Assembly: GCA_018883345.1 (NCBI GenBank)
Contig: VEQG01000006.1
Location: 1 to 64,000, forward strand
DNA from: Candidatus Nanopelagicaceae bacterium
Lineage (GTDB): Bacteria; Actinomycetota; Actinomycetes; Nanopelagicales; Nanopelagicaceae
Direction: 5' to 3'
Length of the DNA stretch: 64,000 nt
Shown here in pieces: positions 36,401-43,638 of the stretch (position 1 is its first letter; the number at the start of each line of letters is the position of its first letter). Under the pieces are notes generated by a model. It saw only the letters and a program-made list of their open reading frames with translations, ran no database searches and was not told the DNA's origin. The translations under genes and the position numbers were made by a program.

Positions 36401-36695
36401 CTTGGTCGCTGGAGTAAAAGTTGCGCTACAACAGCCACCGGTTAGATCTGGCAAGCGAGTCATCTTCTTATCAATCGATGATGGCTTTGGTTGCAGTGAT
36501 GCCACCTTCTTTGAAGATATTTTGAGAGAGCAAGCAGAGTTTGCGCAGACTTTATTCTCTTCAAAGCTGCTCCTAGTGCGCGGAGTAGTACGCCGGACTG
36601 GCCCCAAGGGGGTATCAATTCGTGCAACTGGCGCCTGGGATTTAGGCGCTGCCTATGAAAGTTTTACCAGTAAGAAAAGTAATCTAATTTCATGA
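33471..36695 (+). CDS. dnaE2: error-prone DNA polymerase III alpha subunit (DnaE2)
   Basis: C-family polymerase of 1074 aa for translesion synthesis and SOS mutagenesis. The N-terminal PHP domain is degenerate: it reads HLSSATSFS where dnaE in this window has HLHVHTEYS, and TDRDSL in place of TDHGNL. The polymerase core is intact, with ARGSGAGSLICHLLGI near residue 365, LPDIDIDVES near 404 (catalytic Asp), FQIESPGQRELV near 610, FRPGPVKSDMI near 642 and FGFCKAHAAAFA near 745. TTG start inside the end of the DUF6504 gene; the stop overlaps dinB (ATGA). LexA-controlled through the upstream box. Confidence 0.93.
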   Translation: MFSFIHLSSATSFSFKYGTTQPQDLIARAAEFGSPALAITDRDSLAGVIRFVQAAKDFGIAPIVGVNLQLDGARVTLLAQSGTGTESGWRSLCRLMSALRPDRNPPTLHIEKIKTLTEYTSNLILLHGPESEISNLLTKHRPDQALQVFNKYRGYFADSVIECVSHLAPGDGSRSTTHAGRMLGFARDHDLPAIITNSSRMLNAEDGPIADILDAARKLVPLHIRHVERFNSEAYLKSPEQMRDLADEISRAAGERNGRALLRTTQRIAERCILSPQEFGLGGIELPEAQVVGVQTYKEMRALLRNRCESGLNWRYSNSSNSDDLAKARARLDDELATVATLGYESYFLTVADVADMARSAGIRVAARGSGAGSLICHLLGISGVDPIRYGLLMERFCSPLRRALPDIDIDVESARRLEIYDLVFKKYQHRTATVAMLETYRARHAIRDTGAALGMSQSEIDLIAKSLPHIRARNISKALESLPELRNLNINTPLAAMAIKLAERLDGLPRNLAMHPCAVVLSNNTLPDRAPMLINASGYSMVEFDKDDVEAIGLLKLDILGVRMQSAIAHAINEVERTEGRALDIESVPLDDPDTFKLIQSTRTIGLFQIESPGQRELVGKLQPECFEDLIVDISLFRPGPVKSDMITPFLNARHGFKSAQLIHPDLHGVLAQTQGVVVFHEQVIQIISIMTGISYAEADEKRRALGDFSNQQEICDWFYQRTAEKGYQKSVVDEIWQVLRAFASFGFCKAHAAAFALPTYQSAWLKTHHPAAFIAGLLTHDPGMYPKRLILDEARQMKIAALPVDVNKSDITYRVESFKETSAIRMALSDLSGISDAEAINIVRAQPYLDLTDFVRRAGASLPTTEKLIMVGAFDSLHNVGQKITRRDLLLHLADISRSPAAALPGAQMTFGFKAPDLKPSGLPDLSLTEKVQTEIETLGMEVSSHLLQFYGHFLNSIGAVKSSDLLKQRSGSSILVAGVKVALQQPPVRSGKRVIFLSIDDGFGCSDATFFEDILREQAEFAQTLFSSKLLLVRGVVRRTGPKGVSIRATGAWDLGAAYESFTSKKSNLIS

Positions 36696-37855
36696 CCACC
36701 ATAATTCATTGCGATATGGATGCTTTCTATGCATCTGTCGCCGAATTGGATGATCCATCGCTACGTGGCAAACCAGTAGTGGTAGGTGCCGGAATTCGTG
36801 GCGTAGTTTTAAGTGCAAATTATGCAGCTAGAAAATTTGGCATAAGAGCCGCGATGCCGGTTGGTCGAGCGAAACGAATGGCGCCAAATGCAATCTTTGT
36901 ATCACCTGATCATCATCGTTACTCTGAAATCTCTGCAAGGGTAATGGAGATATTCCAATCCTTTACACCATATGTCGAACCGCTCTCGCTTGATGAAGCA
37001 TTTATGGATATAACCGGAGCACAGAAATTACTCGGAACCCCACGCGAAATTGGACAAGCAATAAGAAAGCGAGTCCATGATGAATGTGGCATCACCTGTT
37101 CTGTAGGAATTGCCTCAAATAAATTTATTGCCAAACTCGCTTCAGGCCATTGCAAACCCAACGGTTTACTAGAAATTCCAGATGAACGCGTAATTAGCTT
37201 CTTGCATCCACTTCCAGTTAGTGATTTATGGGGAGTAGGGCCAAAGACTGCCGAACAATTAGAGCGACTTGGATTACGCCAAATTAGCGATATCGCAAAT
37301 ACTCCACTTGAGACATTAAAACGTGCGCTAGGAGATGCCACCGGAGAGCATCTTTATCAACTTTCCTGGGGACGTGATTACCGAGAGGTAGTTGTCGATG
37401 ACCCAGAACAATCTATCGGCGCAAATGAAACTTTTTCGTATGACATGGATGACCCAGAAACTATTTTGAGTGAATATTTAAAGTTAACCGAACGAGCAAG
37501 TACCAGATTACGTAGCCGTAGCCTCTTTGCAAAAACCATCACCATCACAGTTCGATTTGCAGATTTCAAAACAATTACTCGTTCAAAGACTTTGCCACTT
37601 CCCATAAGTTCTACCCATGAGATTTACCAAGTTGTAAAAGATCTATACCTGGCTTTAAAGCTTGATCGAGCGAGATTGAGGTTAGTGGGCGTCTCGCTTT
37701 CAAATCTGCATGATGATGCCCCCGAACAGTTGATGCTCGGCCAACGTGAAAAGGGGTGGCGAGAGGCTGAGAACGCAGTAGATCAGGCGGCTGCACGCTT
37801 TGGAGAGAGATCTGTGCGCCCAGCGCGTTTGTATAGAAACAAAGATAAAGAGTAA
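36692..37855 (+). CDS. dinB: DNA polymerase IV (Y family)
   Basis: Translesion polymerase of 387 aa. Catalytic acidic residues are in IHCDMDAFYASVAELDDP near residue 5 and EPLSLDEAFMDITG near 97; the steric gate region (FYASV) is present. SVGIASNKFIAKLAS near 131 marks the palm/thumb, and GVGPKTAEQLERLG the helix-hairpin-helix. The little-finger domain follows, and a short C-terminal tail (RPARLYRNKDKE) has no obvious beta-clamp motif at the very end. It is the last gene of the SOS operon and lacks its own promoter. Confidence 0.94.
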   Translation: MTTIIHCDMDAFYASVAELDDPSLRGKPVVVGAGIRGVVLSANYAARKFGIRAAMPVGRAKRMAPNAIFVSPDHHRYSEISARVMEIFQSFTPYVEPLSLDEAFMDITGAQKLLGTPREIGQAIRKRVHDECGITCSVGIASNKFIAKLASGHCKPNGLLEIPDERVISFLHPLPVSDLWGVGPKTAEQLERLGLRQISDIANTPLETLKRALGDATGEHLYQLSWGRDYREVVVDDPEQSIGANETFSYDMDDPETILSEYLKLTERASTRLRSRSLFAKTITITVRFADFKTITRSKTLPLPISSTHEIYQVVKDLYLALKLDRARLRLVGVSLSNLHDDAPEQLMLGQREKGWREAENAVDQAAARFGERSVRPARLYRNKDKE

Positions 37856-37864
37856 ATTAGGGCT

Positions 37865-38179
37865 ATGGGACTAACTGATCGCGAAAAGAAGATCATCGAT
37901 GAGATGGAGCGCGCGCTTGCATCTGAAGACCCACGTCTGGCAGCTGCCTTAGAGCGTAATGTCCGCCCGCGCCTGCTATTAAATATTGCGGCGATTCTCT
38001 CCGGTATCGCTCTGATTTTGGCGGGAGTAATCGCCAATTTCGCACCTCTCGGGGTATTGGGCTTTTTAATTGCGCTGGTTGGCGCGGTAACTGTCCGCCT
38101 AGGAAAGGTCGAATTGAAGGCTAAGGCGCCTAAAGGCGCTCGCATGCAAGATCGCTGGGATCGTCGAAACCAGCAGTAA
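37865..38179 (+). CDS. DUF3040 membrane protein
   Basis: Protein of 104 aa found throughout Actinobacteria near the dcw cluster. The conserved N-terminal helix LTDREKKIIDEMERALASEDP (residues 3-23) is followed by RNVRPR, two membrane segments (about 38-54 and 58-76) and a basic C-terminus. Function unknown. It lies between dinB and mraZ and ends at a strong terminator. Confidence 0.87.
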   Translation: MGLTDREKKIIDEMERALASEDPRLAAALERNVRPRLLLNIAAILSGIALILAGVIANFAPLGVLGFLIALVGAVTVRLGKVELKAKAPKGARMQDRWDRRNQQ

Positions 38180-38220
38180 TAACCACAGTAATAACTGCAG
38201 TATTAAGAAGTTTCATTTTT

Positions 38221-38246
38221 AAGCGCCCTCCGGGGCGCTTTTTTCT
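38221..38246 (+). terminator. Rho-independent terminator after the SOS operon/DUF3040 gene
   Basis: AAGCGCCC-TCCG-GGGCGCTT stem of 8 bp followed by six T and C-TT. It separates the upstream genes from the mraZ promoter region. Confidence 0.9.
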
Positions 38247-38276
38247 TGCGCCCAAGGGCAGAAAATCCCTTTCAAT

Positions 38277-38320
38277 CAAGGGGAAATCCAAGGGGAAATC
38301 AAGGGGAAATCCAAGGGAAG
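38277..38320 (+). repeat. tandem 11-12-bp repeats, CAAGGGGAAATC
   Basis: Units start at 38277, 38289, 38300 and 38312 (the last reads CAAGGGAAG). They stand directly upstream of the MraZ boxes in a strongly purine-rich strand. The gene-free stretch 38180-38449 consists of a terminator, this repeat, the MraZ boxes and a 5' leader with hairpin AGGGC/GCCCT (38396-38410). Confidence 0.75.
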
Positions 38321-38390
38321 AAGTGGGGGGCTTTGGGAAAAAAGTGGCGAAAGGTGGTTGAAAAAGGAGAAAAGTGGAGTAAAGTGGGGA
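38320..38390 (+). promoter_or_regulatory. MraZ-box array upstream of mraZ
   Basis: Units of AAAGTGG-N3 with exact 10-bp period: AAAGTGGCGA (38341), AAGGTGGTTG (38351), AAAAAGGAGA (38361), AAAGTGGAGT (38371), AAAGTGGGGA (38381). Two weaker units precede them in phase (AAGTGGGGGG at 38321, CTTTGGGAAA at 38331). MraZ is known to bind repeated GTG/TGGG-type boxes at its own promoter, so this is the autoregulatory site of the cluster. Confidence 0.85.
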
Positions 38391-38449
38391 ATTGTAGGGC
38401 GTAGAGCCCTAGGAACCAATGTTTATCTCGGGGGAGGTGGTTCTTAGCA

Positions 38450-38881
38450 ATGTTCTTGGGAACCCACGAACCAAAGCTTGATGAGAAGGGTCGATTAATC
38501 CTTCCTGCAAAGTTCCGAGAAGAACTCTCTTCAGGACTTGTTATCACCAAAGGTCAAGAGCGTTGTTTATACGTATTTCCACAAAATGAATTTTTAACCA
38601 TTACCGAAACCCTTCGCCAAGCACCGGTTACACAGAAAGCTGCACGTGATTATTCACGTGTCATGTTTGCTGGCGCACATGATGAAATTCCAGATCGCCA
38701 AGGCCGCGTAACAATTCCACAGAGCCTTCGCGAATATGCAAATTTAGAAAAAGCATGCATCGTAATTGGTGCAAATACTCGCGTAGAAATTTGGGATGCG
38801 AAGGCATGGACTGAATATCTAGCAGATCGTGAAAAGAATTTCGCTGACGTCTCCGAGGAGGTTTTCCCGGGACTCTTCTAA
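38450..38881 (+). CDS. mraZ: transcriptional regulator MraZ
   Basis: DNA-binding protein of 143 aa that controls the division and cell wall cluster starting with itself. Two AbrB-like SpoVT/MraZ half-domains are seen, [17 protein letters not shown] near residue 11 and [18 protein letters not shown] near 83, each with the DxxGR motif. The ribosome-binding site GGGGGAGGTGG precedes the ATG. Binding sites lie at 38320-38390. Confidence 0.95.
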   Translation: MFLGTHEPKLDEKGRLILPAKFREELSSGLVITKGQERCLYVFPQNEFLTITETLRQAPVTQKAARDYSRVMFAGAHDEIPDRQGRVTIPQSLREYANLEKACIVIGANTRVEIWDAKAWTEYLADREKNFADVSEEVFPGLF

Positions 38882-38895
38882 GAATTTAAATCTTG

Positions 38896-38967
38896 TGGCC
38901 ACTGCCTTCCTCGTTCTGACTTCACTTCCCCGAAGCCAGAGCCTGATCCGTAGGACGGCAGTGACCA
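38896..38967 (+). ncRNA. structured RNA upstream of rsmH (mraW-motif candidate)
   Basis: An outer stem TGGCCACTGCC/GGCAGTGACCA (one mismatch) continues as TCCT/AGGA, followed after an internal loop by TCTGACTTC/GAAGCCAGA (one mismatch). The apical loop holds CTTCCCC (38925-38931), which is an exact complement of GGGGAAG (39040-39046), the ribosome-binding site of rsmH. A conserved mraW RNA motif is known at this place in Actinobacteria; identity with it is inferred from position and shape. The rest of 38882-39049 is A/G-rich with nothing else seen. Confidence 0.75.
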
Positions 38968-39049
38968 GAGGGTTTAAAAGCGAAATGTAATTACAGCAAG
39001 AAATTAAGAAATCAAGAAAGTAAGTAGCAAGAAAAGAAAGGGGAAGCGG

Positions 39050-39985
39050 ATGCACATATCTGTAGCACTTGATAGATGCATAGATTTACTAACACCAGCA
39101 ATCAATAATTCTACTTCTCCTGTTTTTGTAGATGCCACTCTTGGTTTAGGTGGACACTCTTTTGAAATGTTAAATCGTTTCCCAAATTTAACTTTAATTG
39201 GAATCGATCGCGATACTCAAGCAATTGCAAAAGCTAGCACCAGACTTTCACAATTTGGCAATCGAGTACATATTGCTCATTCAGTCTTTGATCATTTCAA
39301 TGAGGTAGTCAAATCTTTTGGCTTTGAAAAAATTGATGCAGCGCTATTTGATTTAGGCGTCTCATCAATGCAGCTTGATGAAGCAGAACGCGGCTTTTCC
39401 TATTCCCAAGATGCGCCACTTGATATGCGCATGGATCAATCACAAGGAATTACGGCTGAAGAGATTGTAAATACCTGGTCTCACGGGGACTTAGCTCGAA
39501 TTTTACGAGTTTACGGAGAAGAGAAGTTTGCCCCAAGAATTGCGGATTTCATTATCCGTGAGCGTGAAATTTCGCCAATTACAACAACTGCTACTTTGTC
39601 AGCTTTAGTAAAGAGCGCCATACCGGCTGCTGCTAGACGTACGGGTGGCAATCCTTCAAAGCGCACTTTCCAAGCGCTACGTATCGCGGTTAATAACGAA
39701 TTGGAAGTTATTGAGAGCGCACTTCCGCAAGCACTTGATTTATTGAATGTAGGTGGGCGTTTAGTAGTTCTTTCATTCCAATCTCTTGAAGATCGAATTG
39801 TAAAAGAAGCTTTTTCCCAGGTTACGCAATCAACATCCCCACGTGATCTTCCATTTGAATTACCTGGGCACGAAGCTAAATTCAAATTAATTGCTAAAGG
39901 TGAACCTGCTAGTGATGCCGAGATTGCCTTAAACAATCGCGCACAGTCAGTACGAATCCGTGCAGTGGAAAGAGTGGCAGCATAA
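39050..39985 (+). CDS. rsmH: 16S rRNA (cytosine-1402 N4)-methyltransferase RsmH
   Basis: SAM-dependent methyltransferase (formerly MraW) of 311 aa acting on C1402 in the ribosomal P site. Visible motifs are FVDATLGLGGHS near residue 25 (SAM site), LIGIDRDTQA near 51, ALFDLGVSSMQLDEAERGFSY-type stretch near 99-119 and GGRLVVLSFQSLEDRIVK near 235. The GGGGAAG ribosome-binding site may be masked by the upstream RNA. The stop is followed at once by the ftsL-like ATG. Confidence 0.94.
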   Translation: MHISVALDRCIDLLTPAINNSTSPVFVDATLGLGGHSFEMLNRFPNLTLIGIDRDTQAIAKASTRLSQFGNRVHIAHSVFDHFNEVVKSFGFEKIDAALFDLGVSSMQLDEAERGFSYSQDAPLDMRMDQSQGITAEEIVNTWSHGDLARILRVYGEEKFAPRIADFIIREREISPITTTATLSALVKSAIPAAARRTGGNPSKRTFQALRIAVNNELEVIESALPQALDLLNVGGRLVVLSFQSLEDRIVKEAFSQVTQSTSPRDLPFELPGHEAKFKLIAKGEPASDAEIALNNRAQSVRIRAVERVAA

Positions 39986-40372
39986 ATGGCTCTACCAAGT
40001 TTCGCTCCGGCGATAAGTAAAACTAGAGAAGTAATTGCAACTTCGTCGCAGCGTGCAATTCTAAAATTGGTTCCTGAATTAGAAACTGGCAGCAAAATCT
40101 CAAGCAAGTCAATGGCGGTACTTGGCACTTTTATTGCAATGCTTATGCTTTTGATGATGTTCACAATCACTTCCATGTCAACGAAAGATGCTTTCATTTT
40201 GGCGCAATTACAAAGAGAGGCACAGACCCTTAGTGATCAGCGAGATGCAATCAACAGTCAGATTGCTCATCGCAGTTCGCCTATGGCACTTGCATCTCAG
40301 GCTAGAAAGCTGGGCATGGAACCAAATAGCCAACCTAGATTTATCGATATCAACTCCCCAAAAATAGGTTGA
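39986..40372 (+). CDS. ftsL: FtsL-like cell-division membrane protein
   Basis: Bitopic protein of 128 aa: a cytoplasmic N-terminus of about 40 residues, one membrane segment (VLGTFIAMLMLLMMFTI, near 45-61), then a heptad-like coiled coil (LAQLQREAQTLSDQRDAINSQI) and SQARKLGMEP near the end, as in FtsL/FtsB. The place between rsmH and ftsI is that of ftsL in dcw clusters. Sequence similarity alone is weak; position decides. Confidence 0.78.
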   Translation: MALPSFAPAISKTREVIATSSQRAILKLVPELETGSKISSKSMAVLGTFIAMLMLLMMFTITSMSTKDAFILAQLQREAQTLSDQRDAINSQIAHRSSPMALASQARKLGMEPNSQPRFIDINSPKIG

Positions 40373-40375
40373 TTT

Positions 40376-42181
40376 ATGCCAAAGAACGAATTCCAAAGAC
40401 GAATCACCAGATTGATGGTCTTTTTTCTCGTGGCATTAACTGGACTAGTAATTCGCCTATTTGATGTACAGGCAGTAAACGCGGGCGACTACAAATCCCT
40501 TACTGAGAATGAGCTCTATCGAGTCAGTAATTTATTGGCTCCGCGAGGCGAAATTACCGACATAAAAGGCATCCCATTTGCAAGAAGCGTAAGCGCCATT
40601 AATGTGGTTGTAGATCAGCAAATGATCGTTAATCCAGAGAAAACGGCAGAAATTGCTGCTCCTATCTTAAAGATGAGCACAAAAGATGTACTTTCAAGAA
40701 TTGTTGGAGATAAGCGTTGGTATTTAGTCGCTCGAAATGCGACTCCTGCCCAATGGAATGCACTTAAAGATGCATTTGCAAATTACAACGATAATTTGAG
40801 TAGAGCAGAATATGGGAAGCGAATCGTAGGCTTTTTCCCAGAAAGAAATTACACTCGAGAATATCCGGCAGGTTCGATTGTGGCTTCACTAATCGGATTT
40901 GTTAATCAGGCCGGAGATGGCGCAGCAGGAATTGAATCTGGCATGAATTCAATTCTCAAAGGCCAAGATGGACGTTATGTTTATGCAAATGGTATTTATG
41001 CCGAAATTCCTGGATCTCAACAAGAAATGGTTCAGCCGAAGCCAGGTAATTCAATTCGATTAACTATTGATCGCGATATCCAATTTATCGCAGAGAATGC
41101 AATTGCTAAAGCGGTTCGTAATTCAAATGCTGCTAGCGGCACGGTGATTGTTATGGATCCAAAGACGGGCGCAATTTTGGCCCATGCAACTGCGCCTACT
41201 TTTGATCCTAATAAGCCAGTTAAATTAAGCGATGTTCATAACGCTTCTGTTCAAGATGTTTACGAACCTGGCTCTACAGGAAAAGTAATGACGCTGGCAG
41301 CGGCAATTGAAGAAAAGTTAGTTACACCAACTACGGTGTTTTCAGTTCCATATAAACTGAAAACCAAATACAAAACTTTTAAAGATCACGATTACCATCC
41401 AGTGCAGCAACTAACAACTGCTGGAATTTTGGCTGTTTCAAGTAACACCGGAACTATAAAAATCGGCGATAAATTAAGTGATCAAAAGCTCTATGATTAT
41501 TTGAGGGCTTTCGGAGTTGGCTCTTCAACTAATTCAGGATTGCCTGGCGAATCAGCAGGTCTGATAAATCAGCCAAAAGATTGGTCTGGTACTACAAAAC
41601 CAACCATGTCGTTCGGTCAGGGTTATTCGGTTACCGCAATGCAGGCAACTTCAATCTTTGCAACAATCGCAAACGATGGCGTAAGAGTTGAGCCAACCGT
41701 GATTGCAGGTACTTCAGATGCGCAAGGCCATTACACGCCTGCAAAAACGCGAAATAGCTCCCGAGTTATTAGTGCGGAAACTGCACAAAAAATGCGCGCA
41801 ATGATGGAGAGCGTTGTTAGTGCAAGCGGAACAGCGCCAAGTGCCGCAATCCCTGGCTATCGAATTGCTGGTAAAACCGGTACCGCAGAACGTGTTGACC
41901 CTAGAACCGGTCGATACAGTGGATACACCGCTTCATTCATCGGAATGGCACCAGCTGATAAACCAAAATACGTTATTAACGTAACTATTCAAGCGCCACA
42001 AGGAATGCACTGGGGCGGTGTTTTAGGTGGACCCGTATTCAAAGAAGTGATGAGCTATGTTTTGGAAGCGAAACATATTCCGCCTACAAAGTCAAAAGTT
42101 AATCCAGTTCCTTTGAATGCCGCAGAATTGGCTAAACTAGAAAAAGCAGCTAACGCTAAAAAGCAGGCGAACAAACAATGA
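40376..42181 (+). CDS. ftsI: peptidoglycan transpeptidase FtsI (PBP2/3 type)
   Basis: Septal class B penicillin-binding protein of 601 aa. One N-terminal membrane segment (about 11-28) is followed by the dimerisation/pedestal domain with RGEITDIKGIPFA near 56. The transpeptidase domain carries the active-site serine in EPGSTGKVMT (S-x-x-K, near 300), SSNTGT near 360 (SxN) and AGKTGTAE near 500 (KTG). The C-terminal tail is Lys/Ala-rich. The stop overlaps murE (ATGA). Confidence 0.95.
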   Translation: MPKNEFQRRITRLMVFFLVALTGLVIRLFDVQAVNAGDYKSLTENELYRVSNLLAPRGEITDIKGIPFARSVSAINVVVDQQMIVNPEKTAEIAAPILKMSTKDVLSRIVGDKRWYLVARNATPAQWNALKDAFANYNDNLSRAEYGKRIVGFFPERNYTREYPAGSIVASLIGFVNQAGDGAAGIESGMNSILKGQDGRYVYANGIYAEIPGSQQEMVQPKPGNSIRLTIDRDIQFIAENAIAKAVRNSNAASGTVIVMDPKTGAILAHATAPTFDPNKPVKLSDVHNASVQDVYEPGSTGKVMTLAAAIEEKLVTPTTVFSVPYKLKTKYKTFKDHDYHPVQQLTTAGILAVSSNTGTIKIGDKLSDQKLYDYLRAFGVGSSTNSGLPGESAGLINQPKDWSGTTKPTMSFGQGYSVTAMQATSIFATIANDGVRVEPTVIAGTSDAQGHYTPAKTRNSSRVISAETAQKMRAMMESVVSASGTAPSAAIPGYRIAGKTGTAERVDPRTGRYSGYTASFIGMAPADKPKYVINVTIQAPQGMHWGGVLGGPVFKEVMSYVLEAKHIPPTKSKVNPVPLNAAELAKLEKAANAKKQANKQ

Positions 42182-43638
42182 TTCGCCCAATTATTAGTCC
42201 ATCTGCAAGTCTTTCAAAAATCGCAAATTTAATTGGTGCCGAATTTGATCAAGAATTAGAAATATCTGGTATTTCTCAAAATGCAGATGATTGCTTGCCG
42301 GGTGATCTATTTGTGGCAATCAAAGGAAATAAATTCCACGGCATAGCATTCTTGGATCAAGCAATTAAGAATGGGGCTGTTGCTGTATTGACAGATAAAG
42401 AGGGCGCGAATTCATCTTTACCTACCTTGATTGTTGAAAATCCACGCCTGGTAGTCGGAGAGATTGCTTCTTATATATTTGGCGAGCCCAGCGCCAATTT
42501 ATTCTCGGTAGGAATAACTGGCACAAATGGTAAGACCACGGTTACGACTTTATTGCATCAAATTTGGCAAAAAGCTAATTGGGATAGCGGATTAATCGGG
42601 ACCGTAAATACCCAAATAAATAGTGAAGTTCTCCCATCTATCCACACAACTCCAGAAGCGTCAGCTTTGCAGGGAATCTTGGCAGCTATGCGAGAGCGGC
42701 ACTGCCGCGCGGTGGCGATGGAAGTCTCAAGCCATGCTTTGGTGCAAAATCGCGTAAATGGTACCCATTTCAACATCGCTGGATTTACAAACCTAACTCA
42801 AGATCATCTTGATTTTCATGGAGATATGGAAAGTTACTTTAAAGCCAAAGCCAAATTATTTACTTTTGGCCGAAGCGATTTAGCCGTTATAAATATTGAC
42901 GACCAGTATGGTGCTAAATTGGCTCAAGCTATCGATATCCCAGTTTTGAAAATTTCTCGCACCGGTAAAGCAGATTGGCGATATGAAGAGATTATCAATT
43001 TCGGTTCTTCTACTCAGGTAAAAATACGTGGTCGAGACGGAGTTTTGATTGAAGGTCAAACAAGACTTCTAGGTGATTTCAATCTAGACAATTTGTTAAT
43101 GGCAGTCGCAATTGCAGTAATGAGTGGCGTAGATCCAATTGAGATATCAGCAAATTTAGTTTCCTACACCGGCGCACCTGGTCGCTTAGAACAAATCAAT
43201 GTAGGACAAAAATTCTTAGCATTTGTTGATTATGCACACACTCCGGATGCAGTAGACAATGTTTTAAGAAGTGCACGTGCAATGACTAAAGGAAATGTAA
43301 TTGCGGTCTTAGGTTGCGGCGGAGATCGAGATAAAACTAAGCGACCATTAATGGGTAAGGCTTTGACGGCGGCTGATTTACCAATTTTTACAAGCGATAA
43401 TCCAAGAAGTGAAGACCCAGAAGTCATCCTTCAGGAAATGGTCGGCAATTTAAGTCATTCTGGCCATGTAATTGTTGATCGCAAAGCCGCCATTGAAATG
43501 GCAATCTCAATAGCAAAGCCAGGAGATGTCGTAGCAGTCTTAGGTAAAGGTCATGAAACCGGACAAGAGATTGTTGGAATCAAGCATCCATTTGACGATC
43601 GAAAAGTATTGGCAGAGGCAATAGCGGGGGCCAAATGA
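42178..43638 (+). CDS. murE: UDP-MurNAc-tripeptide synthetase MurE (meso-DAP type)
   Basis: Mur ligase of 486 aa that adds the third residue to UDP-MurNAc-L-Ala-D-Glu. ATP loop GTNGKTTVT near residue 116, TTPEASALQ near 158, and the amino-acid-selecting motif DNPRSEDP near 407. DNPR indicates meso-diaminopimelate rather than lysine (established for the family). Overlaps ftsI upstream and murF downstream by four bases each. Confidence 0.95.
   Translation: MIRPIISPSASLSKIANLIGAEFDQELEISGISQNADDCLPGDLFVAIKGNKFHGIAFLDQAIKNGAVAVLTDKEGANSSLPTLIVENPRLVVGEIASYIFGEPSANLFSVGITGTNGKTTVTTLLHQIWQKANWDSGLIGTVNTQINSEVLPSIHTTPEASALQGILAAMRERHCRAVAMEVSSHALVQNRVNGTHFNIAGFTNLTQDHLDFHGDMESYFKAKAKLFTFGRSDLAVINIDDQYGAKLAQAIDIPVLKISRTGKADWRYEEIINFGSSTQVKIRGRDGVLIEGQTRLLGDFNLDNLLMAVAIAVMSGVDPIEISANLVSYTGAPGRLEQINVGQKFLAFVDYAHTPDAVDNVLRSARAMTKGNVIAVLGCGGDRDKTKRPLMGKALTAADLPIFTSDNPRSEDPEVILQEMVGNLSHSGHVIVDRKAAIEMAISIAKPGDVVAVLGKGHETGQEIVGIKHPFDDRKVLAEAIAGAK

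Noticed and set aside
38299-38550. 83-aa open frame on the minus strand upstream of mraZ
   Set aside because: It is the reverse reading of the MraZ-box repeats and the mraZ start; composition is Phe/Pro/His-rich low complexity, with no start signal.
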